Below, in pieces: positions 54,079 through 63,526 of a DNA stretch of 64,000 nt. The stretch covers positions 1 to 64,000 of the forward strand of contig JAKCDC010000011.1 of the NCBI GenBank assembly GCA_021838635.1, in the 5' to 3' direction. Made by a program: the position numbers and the translations under genes. Every line of letters starts with the position of its first letter. Positions within the stretch are counted from its first letter, which is position 1. The notes below the pieces were generated by a model, which worked only from the letters and a program-made list of their open reading frames with translations, made no database searches and was not told the origin of the DNA. The DNA is from Pseudomonadota bacterium (GTDB taxonomy: Bacteria; Pseudomonadota; Gammaproteobacteria; Steroidobacterales; Steroidobacteraceae).

Positions 54079-54768
54079 TCAGGCGGTGCGGCGGCGCCGC
54101 GCGCCTCGCGTGCCCGCTCGCCGGGTCGTCGGTGCGGCGGCGTTCGGGTGCGGATACTCGCACAGATCCGCCAGGAGGCAGGTGCCGCACTGCGGGGCGC
54201 GCGCGGTGCACACGTAGCGCCCGTGCAGCAGCAGCCAGTGGTGGGCGTCGTGCTGGAACGCTTCCGGGGTGTTGCGCCGCAAGGCCTGCTCGACGGCCAG
54301 TGGCGTGCGCCCGGGGGCGAGCCCGGTGCGGTTGGCGACCCGGAAGATGTGCGTGTCCACGGCGATCTCGGCTTCGCCGAACACGATGTTCAGGATGATG
54401 TTCGCGGTCTTGCGCCCCACCCCGGGCAGCGCCTCGAGGGCGGCGCGCTCGCGCGGGACCTGCCCGCCGTGCCGCTGGAGGATCTGGCCGCTCAAGCCGA
54501 TCAGGTGCTTCGATTTGGCGTTGTACAGGCCCACGGTGCGCAGGTAGGGCTTGACGCCCTCGACGCCGAGCTCGACCAGGGCCTGCGGGGTGTTCGCCAC
54601 GGGGAAGAGCTTGCGCGTCGCGGCGTTGACGCTCTTGTCGGTGGTATGCGCCGAGAGCATCACTGCCACGAGCAGTTCGAACGGGCTGCTGTACTCGAGC
54701 TCGCTGCGCGGGTGCGGAGTGGCATCGCGCAGGCGGCGGTACAGCGCATGGCGGGTGGCCGGATGCAC
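54079..54768 (-). CDS. nth: Endonuclease III
   Basis: 229 residues from GTG 54768 (GGGAG upstream). Base-excision glycosylase/AP lyase for oxidised pyrimidines. The HhH motif LPGVGRKTANIILN contains the catalytic Lys, and VDTHIFRVANRTGL contains the catalytic Asp. The [4Fe-4S] Cys spacing C-x6-C-x2-C-x5-C is exact (CTARAPQCGTCLLADLC). A 20-residue Arg/Ala/Thr tail extends past the usual end. Start lies five bases after rnfB. Confidence 0.95.
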   Translation of the reverse strand: MHPATRHALYRRLRDATPHPRSELEYSSPFELLVAVMLSAHTTDKSVNAATRKLFPVANTPQALVELGVEGVKPYLRTVGLYNAKSKHLIGLSGQILQRHGGQVPRERAALEALPGVGRKTANIILNIVFGEAEIAVDTHIFRVANRTGLAPGRTPLAVEQALRRNTPEAFQHDAHHWLLLHGRYVCTARAPQCGTCLLADLCEYPHPNAAAPTTRRAGTRGARRRRTA

Positions 54769-54773
54769 GCGGA

Positions 54774-55319
54774 TCAGGCTCCCGAGGGGTCGGCGCCCGC
54801 GAGGCGTTTGCGCGCCGCGAGCAGCGAACTGCGCTCGCGTGCGCGGCGCTCTAGGCGAGCGGTGTGAGCCGCGTAGCGCAGGCGGTTGACGGACGGAGCC
54901 GGTGGCAGCGGCACCGCCGGGCGTGGCACCAGCGTGATGCAATCGACCGGACACGGTGCGATACACAGCTCGCACCCCGTGCACAGTTCGGTCACGACCG
55001 TGTGCAGCTGCTGGCGCGCCCCGATGATGGCATCGACCGGGCAGGGCGGCAGACACTTGGCGCAGCCGATACAGGTCTGCGCGTCGATGTGCGCCAGCCG
55101 CGGCGGGCCTTCGCGGCCGCGGGCCGGGTCGAGCGGCAGCGGCGCGCGACCGAGCAGCGCGGCGAGCTCGCCGATCACGGCCGCACCGCCCGGCGGACAT
55201 TGGTTGATGTCGGCGCTGCCGTGCGCAAGCGCCTCGGCGTATGGCCGGCAGCCCCGGTACCCGCAGCGTGTGCACTGGGTCTGCGGCAGCAGCGCCTCGA
55301 TGGCCTCGACGCGGTTCAC
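54774..55319 (-). CDS. rnfB: RnfB-type Fe-S electron-transfer protein
   Basis: 181 residues from GTG 55319 behind GGAG. The first cluster motif is [17 protein letters not shown]... INQCPPGG; two ferredoxin clusters follow, [16 protein letters not shown] and [16 protein letters not shown]. The N-terminal membrane anchor of full RnfB is missing, and no other rnf gene is adjacent. This stand-alone form between metG and nth is common in gammaproteobacteria and may supply electrons to the Fe-S enzymes nearby. Confidence 0.9.
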   Translation of the reverse strand: MNRVEAIEALLPQTQCTRCGYRGCRPYAEALAHGSADINQCPPGGAAVIGELAALLGRAPLPLDPARGREGPPRLAHIDAQTCIGCAKCLPPCPVDAIIGARQQLHTVVTELCTGCELCIAPCPVDCITLVPRPAVPLPPAPSVNRLRYAAHTARLERRARERSSLLAARKRLAGADPSGA

Positions 55320-55338
55320 GGGGGTCTCCGCGCCGGCC

Positions 55339-57402
55339 TCAGCTGATGCGCATGCCGGGCACGGCGCCTGAGTCCGGGGCGAGCAGGAACGGACCACCTT
55401 GCGGGCCGCTCGCGGCGAGCACCATGCCTTCGGAGACACCGAACTTCATCTTGCGCGGCGCCAGGTTGGCCACCATCACCGTCAGTCGTCCGACCAGCGT
55501 GGCCGGGTCGTATGCGGCCTTGATGCCGGCGAACACGGTGCGCTGTTCGCCGCCGAGGTCGAGCGTCAGGCGCAGCAGTTTCTCCGCGCCGCTGACCGCC
55601 TCGGCCGCCGCGATGCGTGCGACGCGCAGATCGACTTGTTTGAAGGTGTCGATCGAGATCGTCGCGGCCGCGGCACTGTCGGCTGCCGCCGCGGACGTCT
55701 TGTCAGCCGTCGGCGCCGGGGTGGCCGGTGGCTCGAGCAGCGCCTCCAGTTGCTGCGGATCGACGCGGGTCATCAGATGCTGGTACGGACGGATGTGCCG
55801 CGGTGCCTCGAGCGCATCGGCGAAGGTCAGCGGCCGCTCGAGCCCGAACAACTCGCGCGCGACGCGCTCGGCCACGGCCGGGAGCACCGGGGCGAGCAGG
55901 CAGGTGAGGATCTTGAAGCCATAGAGCGCTTGCGCGCAGCTGTCCTGCAGCGCCTCGCGTTCGGCTGGGTTCTTGGCGAGCACCCAGGGTTGGCGCGCGT
56001 CGAACCGCTGGTTCAGCTCATCGGCGAACGCCATGATCTCGCGCATTGCGCGGCTGTATTCGCGCGATGCGTAGCTGGCGCGCACCTGCTGGAGCAGGAG
56101 GTTTGCGCGGGTGATGAGAGCCTCGGTGCCGCCCGGATAGTCGATCACCCCGTCGAAATGACGGTTGATGAAGCTCGCCGCGCGGCTCGCGATGTTCACG
56201 TACTTGCCGATCAGATCGCTGTTGACCCGGGCGAGGAAGTCCTCGGGATTGAAGTCCAGATCCTCGACGTTACCGTTTAACTTCGCGGCGATGTAATAGC
56301 GCAACCACTCCGGGTTCATCCCGAGCTCGAGGTAGCGCAGCGGGCTGATGCCCGTGCCGCGCGATTTGGACATCTTCGCGCCCGAGACCGTGATGAAGCC
56401 GTGTACATGCACGTTGTCGGGTGCGCGGTAGGGCGCACCGGCGAAGTGCAGCATCGCCGGCCAGAACAGCGTGTGGAAGTAGATGATGTCCTTGCCGATG
56501 AAGTGCACCTGGCGCGTATCGGGGGCGGCGAGGAACTGCTCGAAGGAGCGTGTCTCACCGTGCTCGCGCGCCTTGCCACTCTCGAAGTAGCTCTTGAGCG
56601 AGGCGAGGTAGCCGATCGGCGCATCGAGCCAGACGTAGAAATATTTCCCCGGCGCATCGGGAATCGGAATGCCGAAGTAGGGCGCATCGCGTGAGATGTC
56701 CCAGTCCGCCAGGGCCTGCTCGCCCGCCCCATCGAGCCACTCGCGCGCCTTGTTTGCCACCTGGGGCTGCACGTGCCCGGGGCTCTCGAGCCACTGGCGC
56801 AGGAACCCCACGCAGCGCGGATCGGAGAGTCGGAAGAAGAAGTGCTCCGATTGCTTCAGCACCGGCTTGGCACCGGTCAGCGCCGAGTACGGCTCGATCA
56901 GCTCGCTCGGCGCGTACACACTGCCGCACACCTCGCAGGCGTCTCCGTACTGGTCCTTGGCGTGACACTTCGGACACTCGCCCTTGATGTACCGATCGGC
57001 GAGGAACATCCCCTTGAGCGGGTCGAAGAACTGCTCGATGGGCTTGGCGTAGACCAGATCGGCCGCCTTCAGGCGCCGATAGATGTCCTGCGAGAGATCG
57101 AAATTCTCCCCCGAATGGGTCGAGTGCCAGTGGTCGAAGGCAATGTGGAAGCCCTCGAGGTAGCGCGGTCGTCCGGCGGCGATGCGCGCCACCAGCTGCT
57201 CCGGGGTGATGCCCTCGGCCTCGGCTTTGAGCATGATCGGCGCCCCGTGCGCATCGTCGGCGCCGACGAAGTGCACCCGGTGGCCCTGCATGCGCTCGAA
57301 GCGCACCCAGATATCGGCCTGGATGTACTCCATGATGTGCCCGATGTGGAACGGGCCGTTGGCGTAGGGCAGCGCGGTGGTGACGAAGAATGTCTCGCTC
57401 AT
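55339..57402 (-). CDS. metG: Methionyl-tRNA synthetase
   Basis: 687 residues. HIGH motif in [20 protein letters not shown], zinc knuckle [23 protein letters not shown] in [15 protein letters not shown]. The C-terminal EMAP/tRNA-binding domain (about 575-687) has [20 protein letters not shown]. An Ala/Thr-rich linker (~30 residues) joins the parts. Start ATG 57402. First gene of metG-rnfB-nth-DUF1841, with gaps of 5-20 bp. Confidence 0.98.
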   Translation of the reverse strand: MSETFFVTTALPYANGPFHIGHIMEYIQADIWVRFERMQGHRVHFVGADDAHGAPIMLKAEAEGITPEQLVARIAAGRPRYLEGFHIAFDHWHSTHSGENFDLSQDIYRRLKAADLVYAKPIEQFFDPLKGMFLADRYIKGECPKCHAKDQYGDACEVCGSVYAPSELIEPYSALTGAKPVLKQSEHFFFRLSDPRCVGFLRQWLESPGHVQPQVANKAREWLDGAGEQALADWDISRDAPYFGIPIPDAPGKYFYVWLDAPIGYLASLKSYFESGKAREHGETRSFEQFLAAPDTRQVHFIGKDIIYFHTLFWPAMLHFAGAPYRAPDNVHVHGFITVSGAKMSKSRGTGISPLRYLELGMNPEWLRYYIAAKLNGNVEDLDFNPEDFLARVNSDLIGKYVNIASRAASFINRHFDGVIDYPGGTEALITRANLLLQQVRASYASREYSRAMREIMAFADELNQRFDARQPWVLAKNPAEREALQDSCAQALYGFKILTCLLAPVLPAVAERVARELFGLERPLTFADALEAPRHIRPYQHLMTRVDPQQLEALLEPPATPAPTADKTSAAAADSAAAATISIDTFKQVDLRVARIAAAEAVSGAEKLLRLTLDLGGEQRTVFAGIKAAYDPATLVGRLTVMVANLAPRKMKFGVSEGMVLAASGPQGGPFLLAPDSGAVPGMRIS

Positions 57403-57449
57403 CCGCGCGAGTGTACCGGGAGCGCCGCGCCCGAGACAGTCCGGGGCGC

Positions 57450-58511
57450 TCAGCCGGCCTCTTTCAGGCCCTCGAAGCGGGACTTGTTGATCGCCTTATT
57501 GTAGGCCTCGCGGGGCGCGATCTGCCGTTCATCGAGCAGCTGTTGAATGGCCGAGTCCATGGTGCGCATGCCGAACTGCGCGCCGGACTGCATGGCGTTC
57601 TCCAGCTGATCGAGCTTGCCCTGGCGGATCAGGCTGGCGGCCGCGGGGGTGTTGATCAGGATCTCGAGGGCCGCCACCCGCCCCTGCCGGTCGGTGCGCT
57701 GCAGCAGCTGCTGGGAGACCACCCCGCGCAGCGAGGTCGAGAGCATGGCGCGCACGTGTGACTGCTTGTCGGCCGGAAAGACGTTGACCATGCGGTCGAC
57801 GGTCTGGGCCGCCCCGTTGGTGTGCAGCGTGCCCATGACCAGAATCCCGGTCTCGGCGGCGGTCACCGCGATGCTCATGGTCTCCAGGTCACGTAACTCG
57901 CCGACCAGGATCACGTCGGGGTCCTCGCGCAGGGCGGAGTGCAAGGCCGCGGCAAAGCTCGTGCTGTGCACGCCGATCTCGCGCTGGCTGATCAGGCAAC
58001 CCTTGCGCTGGTGCACGAACTCGATCGGGTCCTCGATGGTGAGGATGTGGCCCTTCTCGCGCGTGTTGATGTCGTCGATCATCGCCGCGAGCGTCGTGGA
58101 TTTGCCCGAGCCGGTTTTGCCGGTGACCAGGACCAGGCCGTTGTTCGCCCGACACAGCTGGGTGACCGCCGGCGGCATGCTGAGCTCCTCCAGCGTCAGG
58201 GCCCTGGAGGGGATGGCGCGGAACACCGCGCCCATGCCATTGAGCTGCCTCAGCACATTGACGCGGAAGCGACCATGTTCGGGCAGCGTGTAGGCGAAGT
58301 CCGCCCCGTCGCGGCTCTCGAAACGCTCCGCGGCGAGCTTCGGCATGATTTCATAAAGCGTCTCCTTGACGAACTCCGCACTGAGCGGCTCGCTCTTCAA
58401 CGGCGTGAGTTCTCCGTAGAGACGGATGCGCGCCGGTTCCCCGGCAATGAAGTGCAGGTCCGAGCCGCGCTGTTGCAGGATCTCGAGCAGCAGAGGATCG
58501 ATCTTCGCCAT
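57450..58511 (-). CDS. PilT/PilU-family pilus retraction ATPase
   Basis: 353 residues, hexameric secretion ATPase. Walker [15 protein letters not shown], Asp box [16 protein letters not shown], Walker [20 protein letters not shown], His box [14 protein letters not shown]. It has SDLHF at the N-terminus as in PilT. PilT disassembles type IV pilin fibres for twitching; PilU boosts it. It shares about the same fold and length with the neighbour at 58523-59617 (11 bp apart). Which of the two is the main retraction motor cannot be decided here. Confidence 0.92.
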   Translation of the reverse strand: MAKIDPLLLEILQQRGSDLHFIAGEPARIRLYGELTPLKSEPLSAEFVKETLYEIMPKLAAERFESRDGADFAYTLPEHGRFRVNVLRQLNGMGAVFRAIPSRALTLEELSMPPAVTQLCRANNGLVLVTGKTGSGKSTTLAAMIDDINTREKGHILTIEDPIEFVHQRKGCLISQREIGVHSTSFAAALHSALREDPDVILVGELRDLETMSIAVTAAETGILVMGTLHTNGAAQTVDRMVNVFPADKQSHVRAMLSTSLRGVVSQQLLQRTDRQGRVAALEILINTPAAASLIRQGKLDQLENAMQSGAQFGMRTMDSAIQQLLDERQIAPREAYNKAINKSRFEGLKEAG

Positions 58512-58522
58512 GGCGCCGCTCC

Positions 58523-59617
58523 CTAGGTTCCGGCCAGTTCGCTCTTCGGCAGCAGCGAGCCGTCGCTGACGAACTTCTGGAACACGCGCTTGTCGCTGGC
58601 GTAGAGATACGCCTCGTCCGGATCGATCTCGCGGGCATTGATCGCCGCGAGCAGTGCCTGATCAAGCAACTGCATGCCGAGGTCGCGGCCGGTCTGCACC
58701 AGGCTCGGGATCTGGAAGGTCTGCTCGGTCTGGATCAGCTTGGCGATCGCCCGGGTCATCATCATGATCTCGCAGACGGCCCGCCGGCCGCGTCCGTCCG
58801 GGGTCTTCACCAGGATCTGTGTCACCACCGCCAGCAGGCTCTGGGCGAGGAAGCTCTTGGTCTGCTCGCGCTGCTCGACCGGCAGCGCATCGACGATCCG
58901 GTCCACGGTCTTGACCGCGCTGGTGGTATGCAGCGTGCCGAGCACCAGGTGCCCGGTCTCCGCAGCGGTCATGGCCATGGAGATCGTCTCCGCGTCGCGC
59001 ATCTCACCGACCAGGATCACGTCCGGGTCCTCGCGCATCGCGGCGCGCACGCCCTCGGCGAAACTCGGGATGTGGGTGCCCAGCTCGCGCTGGATGACCT
59101 GACTCGCCTTGCTGCGGTGCACCACCTCGATGGGGTCCTCCAGCGTGATGATGTTGAGCTTACGGGTCTGGTTGAGGTGATCGATCATCGCGGCGAGCGT
59201 GGTCGACTTGCCCGTGCCGGTGGCACCGGTGACCAGGATCATGCCCTGATGGTAGTCGCAGAGCTTGGCGATCACCGGTGGCAGGCCCATGGTGGCGAGC
59301 GAGGGCACGGTGGTCGGGATGGTCCGGAAGGTCGCCCCGATGCCCGTGTCCTTGCGGAACACGTTGACCCGGAATCGCCCGCCCTCGGCCGAGACATACG
59401 AGAAGTCCACGTCATGGCCGCCGTTGAAGCGCTCGGCCTGCGAGGGGGTGAGGATCTCGGTGATATAGCCTTCCAGCTCCGCGCCGCGCAGGTCGCGGAA
59501 TTTGATCGGTAGCAGCTCCCCGTGCATGCGCAGCATGGGGGGGACCCCCACGGCCAGGTGCACGTCCGAGCAGCCTTGCTGCACACCGAGCTTCAAGAAG
59601 GCATCGATACGGGCCAA
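58523..59617 (-). CDS. PilT/PilU-family pilus retraction ATPase, second copy
   Basis: 364 residues from TTG 59617, eight bases after AGGAG; the in-frame extension upstream lacks a ribosome site. SDVHLAVGVPPMLRMHGELL, Walker [15 protein letters not shown], Asp box TLEDPIEVVHRSKASQ, Walker [20 protein letters not shown] and His box LHTTSAVKTVDRIV are intact. The C-terminus is longer than in its neighbour (DPDEAYLYASDKRVFQKFV). It follows the HEAT-kinase gene by 121 bp on the same strand. Confidence 0.92.
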   Translation of the reverse strand: MARIDAFLKLGVQQGCSDVHLAVGVPPMLRMHGELLPIKFRDLRGAELEGYITEILTPSQAERFNGGHDVDFSYVSAEGGRFRVNVFRKDTGIGATFRTIPTTVPSLATMGLPPVIAKLCDYHQGMILVTGATGTGKSTTLAAMIDHLNQTRKLNIITLEDPIEVVHRSKASQVIQRELGTHIPSFAEGVRAAMREDPDVILVGEMRDAETISMAMTAAETGHLVLGTLHTTSAVKTVDRIVDALPVEQREQTKSFLAQSLLAVVTQILVKTPDGRGRRAVCEIMMMTRAIAKLIQTEQTFQIPSLVQTGRDLGMQLLDQALLAAINAREIDPDEAYLYASDKRVFQKFVSDGSLLPKSELAGT

Positions 59618-59738
59618 ACGCGCACTCCTGGGCCAGGGTCGGGGCCTACTTTCGCGCCATTTCCCGCAGATAATCAACCGCCTGCGTGGGAAACCTTGAG
59701 CTACGGCACGTTACCGGCCACCGCCCGGCGCGGCACCC

Positions 59739-62120
59739 TCAGAGGAATTTCTCCAGCGTCGAGCGTACTTCATCCATGGTCTGGAAGCGCTTGGTCTTGT
59801 CGACCGCCATGGCGCGCACGATGTGCTCGGAGAGCTGCGGTGGCAGCGCCGGGTTCAGTTCGATCGGCGGGCGGGCCTTACCCTGTACGTGCTGGTACAT
59901 CACCGACATGTGGTCCCCGCGCGAGTACGGTGGGGAGCCGGTCACCATCTCGTAGAGAATCACCCCGAGGGCATAGATGTCGGCGCGCTCATCGACGCGC
60001 TTGCCGAGGATCTGCTCCGGTGCCATGTACTTCGGTGAGCCGATCACGTAGCCGGTGCGCGTCAGCTGCGTCTCGCTCTCGCGCTGGGCGGCCGCGACAC
60101 CGAAGTCCACGATCTTCAGCAGCGCCTCGTGGTTGATCAGTACGTTGGCGGGCTTCAGGTCGCGGTGCACGATGCCGGCTTGGTGCGCCACCGCCATGCC
60201 GGTGCAGATGTCGATGCCGAATTGCAGCGCACGCTTCAGCTCCAGCGGCTTCTCCCCGTTCACCTCGCTGGAGAGGGTGTGCGAGGGGAAGTACTCCATC
60301 GAGATGGCGTAGTTGCCCTGGATATAGAGGAAGTCGTAGATGCGGATCACGTTGTGGTGCGTGATCTTGCGCGAGTAGCGCAACTCGTGGACGAAGCGCT
60401 TCATGACTTCCTCGTCCGTGGCCACGTTCGGGTTGAGGAACTTCAGGATCAGCCGCTCGTCGACCACCGTGTCTTCCATCAGCAGCACGGTGCCGAAGGC
60501 GCCGCGGCCGATGCGCTCCAGGTATTTGTAGCGGCCCTCGATGACGTCCCCGGGGCGCAGCGTCTGGATGTCGAGGCGTTCGACGGCCGCAGCCCGCGCC
60601 GCGCTGCTCGGGACCGGTGCCTCCGGCGCCGCCTCATGCGTCGGCTGCGGCTGGGTCGCCCCGAGCGCCCCGCCCGTGAGAGTCGCGCCCGAGAGGCGAC
60701 GCTCGAGGTCTGCCAGTGCGGACTCTGCGGCGCGCGCGATCGTCTGGTCCGGGGCGCTGATCTGCACCTTCAACTGCGTGCGCAGCGTCTCGGCGCTTGC
60801 CGGGTCGGCGATCGTGGCGAGTGCCTGCATCGCCTCGACGCGCACTTCGCGTTCGGGATGCTCCAGCAGCGGCGTGAGCACACCGACGACCTGGCCGTCG
60901 CCGAGCTTGCCGAGGGCGCGCACCACCACCGGGAGCATCTTCGCGTTGCCGCCGCGCAGCATCTCCACGAGCCGCGGAACGGCACGCTTGCTGCCGATTT
61001 CCGCCAGCGCATCGACCGCCCGTTCGCTCACCCACCAGTCCGGGTCGCGGGTCGCCTGCACGAGTGAGTCGACGGCGCGCGGGTCCTTGGTCTGGTTGAG
61101 GATCTCGATGGCCGCGCGGCGGATGTCCTCGTCCTGGTCGCGCACCAGCTGCAGCACCGCGTCGATGACGCGCCGCCCGCCGATCCGCCCGAGCGCATCG
61201 GCGGCGCGTGAGCGGACCCACCAGTCGCTGTCCTTAATCGCCTCCAGCAGATGCTTGACGGACTTCGCATCGCCGACCTCGTTGAGCACCTCGACCGCCG
61301 CGCGCCGGGCGTTCTCGTTCTCGTCCTTCAGCACTCCGATCAGGTAGCGGATGGTCTCGGGGTGGTTGGCCTTGATGACCACGTCGATCGCGCGGTTCTG
61401 TACGTCGATCTCCGGGTCCTTCAGCAACTCACAGACCCGCTCGACGTCGATCTGGCCCTCCATGCGCTGCAGGGCCGAGAGTGCTGCGCCGCGAATCAGC
61501 TTGTTGGAGTCCTTCAGCAGCTCCTGCAGCGCGTTCATCACCTCCGGGAGGTTGAAGCGCGAGAGCGTGTTGATGATGTGCACCCGGGCGATCGGATCCT
61601 TGCCCTGCAGGCGCTGCAGCAGCTCCGGCAGCGTCGCCGGGGTGACCAGCTCCCCGACGATGCGAAACAGCGCCGCCTTCTCATTCGGCTCCTGGGTGTA
61701 CGCTGCGGCGAGCAGTTCGCGCATCGTGAAGCGCGCCTTGTGCGCCGCGATCACCTCCAGGAGCGCCGGCTTGGCGATCCCAGGGGCGGAGAGTGCATCG
61801 AGTAGCAGGTGGGCCGGGTAGTTGCGGCTGCTGGTGAGCGCCCAGGCGATGCCGGCGATGACCCGCGGACTGCCCTGCACCAGGCCCTCGACGAACTGCG
61901 GGAACGTCTTGGCGCTGACCAGCCCTGAGAGCACCTCGACGAAGGCGACGGTGGCGTTCTTGTCCGCCTCCGGGAGCGAGGCGAGCACCGGGGAAATGGC
62001 GCCCGCGCCCAGATCCTTCAGCCGTGCGACGGCTTTCTGGGTCTCCTGGCTGCTCGGGTCCGCCGAAGACCGGATTGCTGTAATCAATCGGTCGGCGCGC
62101 AAATTGGTCAAAAAGGTCAT
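59739..62120 (-). CDS. HEAT-repeat protein fused to a Ser/Thr protein kinase
   Basis: 793 residues. Residues 1 to about 480 are at least ten HEAT/PBS-lyase-like repeats (e.g. DSDWWVRSRAADALGRIGG, DPDWWVSERAVDALAEIG). After an Ala/Pro linker comes a complete Hanks kinase (about 525-793): ERIGRGAFGTVLL, catalytic HRDLKPANVLI, VDFGVAAA, GSPKYMAPEQI and DIYALGVILYEM. No membrane segment. HEAT arrays bind proteins, so the kinase is probably steered to a partner. The two retraction ATPases downstream are the natural candidates. Confidence 0.93.
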   Translation of the reverse strand: MTFLTNLRADRLITAIRSSADPSSQETQKAVARLKDLGAGAISPVLASLPEADKNATVAFVEVLSGLVSAKTFPQFVEGLVQGSPRVIAGIAWALTSSRNYPAHLLLDALSAPGIAKPALLEVIAAHKARFTMRELLAAAYTQEPNEKAALFRIVGELVTPATLPELLQRLQGKDPIARVHIINTLSRFNLPEVMNALQELLKDSNKLIRGAALSALQRMEGQIDVERVCELLKDPEIDVQNRAIDVVIKANHPETIRYLIGVLKDENENARRAAVEVLNEVGDAKSVKHLLEAIKDSDWWVRSRAADALGRIGGRRVIDAVLQLVRDQDEDIRRAAIEILNQTKDPRAVDSLVQATRDPDWWVSERAVDALAEIGSKRAVPRLVEMLRGGNAKMLPVVVRALGKLGDGQVVGVLTPLLEHPEREVRVEAMQALATIADPASAETLRTQLKVQISAPDQTIARAAESALADLERRLSGATLTGGALGATQPQPTHEAAPEAPVPSSAARAAAVERLDIQTLRPGDVIEGRYKYLERIGRGAFGTVLLMEDTVVDERLILKFLNPNVATDEEVMKRFVHELRYSRKITHHNVIRIYDFLYIQGNYAISMEYFPSHTLSSEVNGEKPLELKRALQFGIDICTGMAVAHQAGIVHRDLKPANVLINHEALLKIVDFGVAAAQRESETQLTRTGYVIGSPKYMAPEQILGKRVDERADIYALGVILYEMVTGSPPYSRGDHMSVMYQHVQGKARPPIELNPALPPQLSEHIVRAMAVDKTKRFQTMDEVRSTLEKFL

Positions 62121-62355
62121 TCAGCCGATCCGCTGGGGCCTAGGGGAGGCCCGCTTGCATGCCTAAGCTTCCTCGCCTTCCGGTGCCGCCGTCCGTAGGT
62201 TCGGCCGCATCCCGCAGCACCGGGTGCGGCTGGGCATAGGCCGCTCCCCGAAGCGCCCGAAGTATGCCATAGCCGGAGCCGGGACAGGCCGGTGCGCGCC
62301 GCGGCGCTTGCCTCTACAATTGCCCCCCTTACCGCGCTACCTGCAAAGCTTCCCA

Positions 62356-63453
62356 ATGTCCGATGATTCCACCCTCGATGCCCTGCGCGCGGCGATCGAG
62401 AGCTATGTCGAGCCCTTCCTGCACCAGACGCTGCGCGAGGCGGGGGCGCTGCGCGAGCTGAGCGCGGTCCCTGACGGCTACGCCGCGCATATTGTCCTTG
62501 GCTTCCCCGTCGGGGGGTACCAGGAGCGCCTCGCCGCCGCACTCGGTGCGCACGTCGCGGCCGCGGGAGTCTCAGCCCCGGTGCGCTTCGCCATCGAGGC
62601 GCAGATCCGCCCGCATAGCGTGCAGCGGCCGCTGCAGCCGCTCGCGGGCATCAAGAACGTGGTGGCGGTCGCCTCGGGCAAGGGCGGGGTGGGCAAGTCC
62701 ACCGTCGCGGCGAATCTCGCCCTCGCCTGGGCTGCCCAGGGGGCGAGCGTCGGGGTGCTTGATGCGGACATCTATGGTCCCAGCCAGCCGCTGATGCTCG
62801 GACTCGCCGGCGAGCAGCCCACGTCCCCGGATGGCAAACACATCCTGCCGCTGCGCAATCACGGCGTGGCGGCGATGTCGATCGGGTTCATGGTCGACTC
62901 CGAGCAGCCCATGGTCTGGCGCGGCCCGATGGTCACCCAGGCGCTGCAGCAGCTGCTCTCGCAGACCCAGTGGGGTGAACTCGACTACCTGGTGGTGGAT
63001 CTGCCGCCGGGCACCGGGGACATCCAGCTCACCCTGGCACAGAAGGTCCCGGTCGCCGGCGCCGTCATTGTCACGACCCCGCAGGATATCGCGCTCGCCG
63101 ATGCCCGCAAGGGGCTGAAGATGTTCGAGAAAGTCTCCGTGCCGGTGCTCGGCATCGTCGAGAACATGAGCTTGCACGTGTGCACCAATTGTGGACACGT
63201 CGATCACATCTTCGGGATCGGCGGCGGGGCGCGCATGGCCGAGCAGTACGGCGTGCGCCTGCTCGGGGAGTTGCCGCTCGATGCGCGCGTGCGCGAGGAA
63301 GCCGATGGCGGCCGCCCGACCGTCGCGGCTGAGCCGGAGTCGGCGCGCGCCGACGCCTACCTGCAGATGGCGCGGCGCACCGCCGCGGCACTCTCGATGC
63401 GCCCGCTTGATCGCAGCGGGTTGTTTCCGAAGATCGTGGTGGAGAAGGGCTGA
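62356..63453 (+). CDS. mrp: Mrp/ApbC Fe-S cluster carrier ATPase
   Basis: 365 residues. An N-terminal DUF59/MIP18-like domain (1-85) leads into the P-loop domain: VASGKGGVGKSTVAANLALA (deviant Walker A), LDADIYGPSQPLMLG, LPPGTGDIQLTL, ENMSLHVCTNCGHVDHIFG with the CxxC that binds the cluster. It transfers [4Fe-4S] clusters to apoproteins. ATG 62356 (MSDDSTLDALR) gives the normal N-terminus. Divergent from the HEAT-kinase gene, and 73 bp before dcd. Confidence 0.96.
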   Translation: MSDDSTLDALRAAIESYVEPFLHQTLREAGALRELSAVPDGYAAHIVLGFPVGGYQERLAAALGAHVAAAGVSAPVRFAIEAQIRPHSVQRPLQPLAGIKNVVAVASGKGGVGKSTVAANLALAWAAQGASVGVLDADIYGPSQPLMLGLAGEQPTSPDGKHILPLRNHGVAAMSIGFMVDSEQPMVWRGPMVTQALQQLLSQTQWGELDYLVVDLPPGTGDIQLTLAQKVPVAGAVIVTTPQDIALADARKGLKMFEKVSVPVLGIVENMSLHVCTNCGHVDHIFGIGGGARMAEQYGVRLLGELPLDARVREEADGGRPTVAAEPESARADAYLQMARRTAAALSMRPLDRSGLFPKIVVEKG

Positions 63454-63526
63454 AGCCCGGATACGCGCGCGCAACCGGCCCGAGCCGACGGCCGTTACGG
63501 GCAATCATTCAAGGTAGTGTCAGCCG

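Noticed and set aside
54769..55275. N-terminal extension of the nth frame
   Set aside because: It overlaps rnfB in another frame and has no nth-like sequence. GTG 54768 with GGGAG is the proper start.
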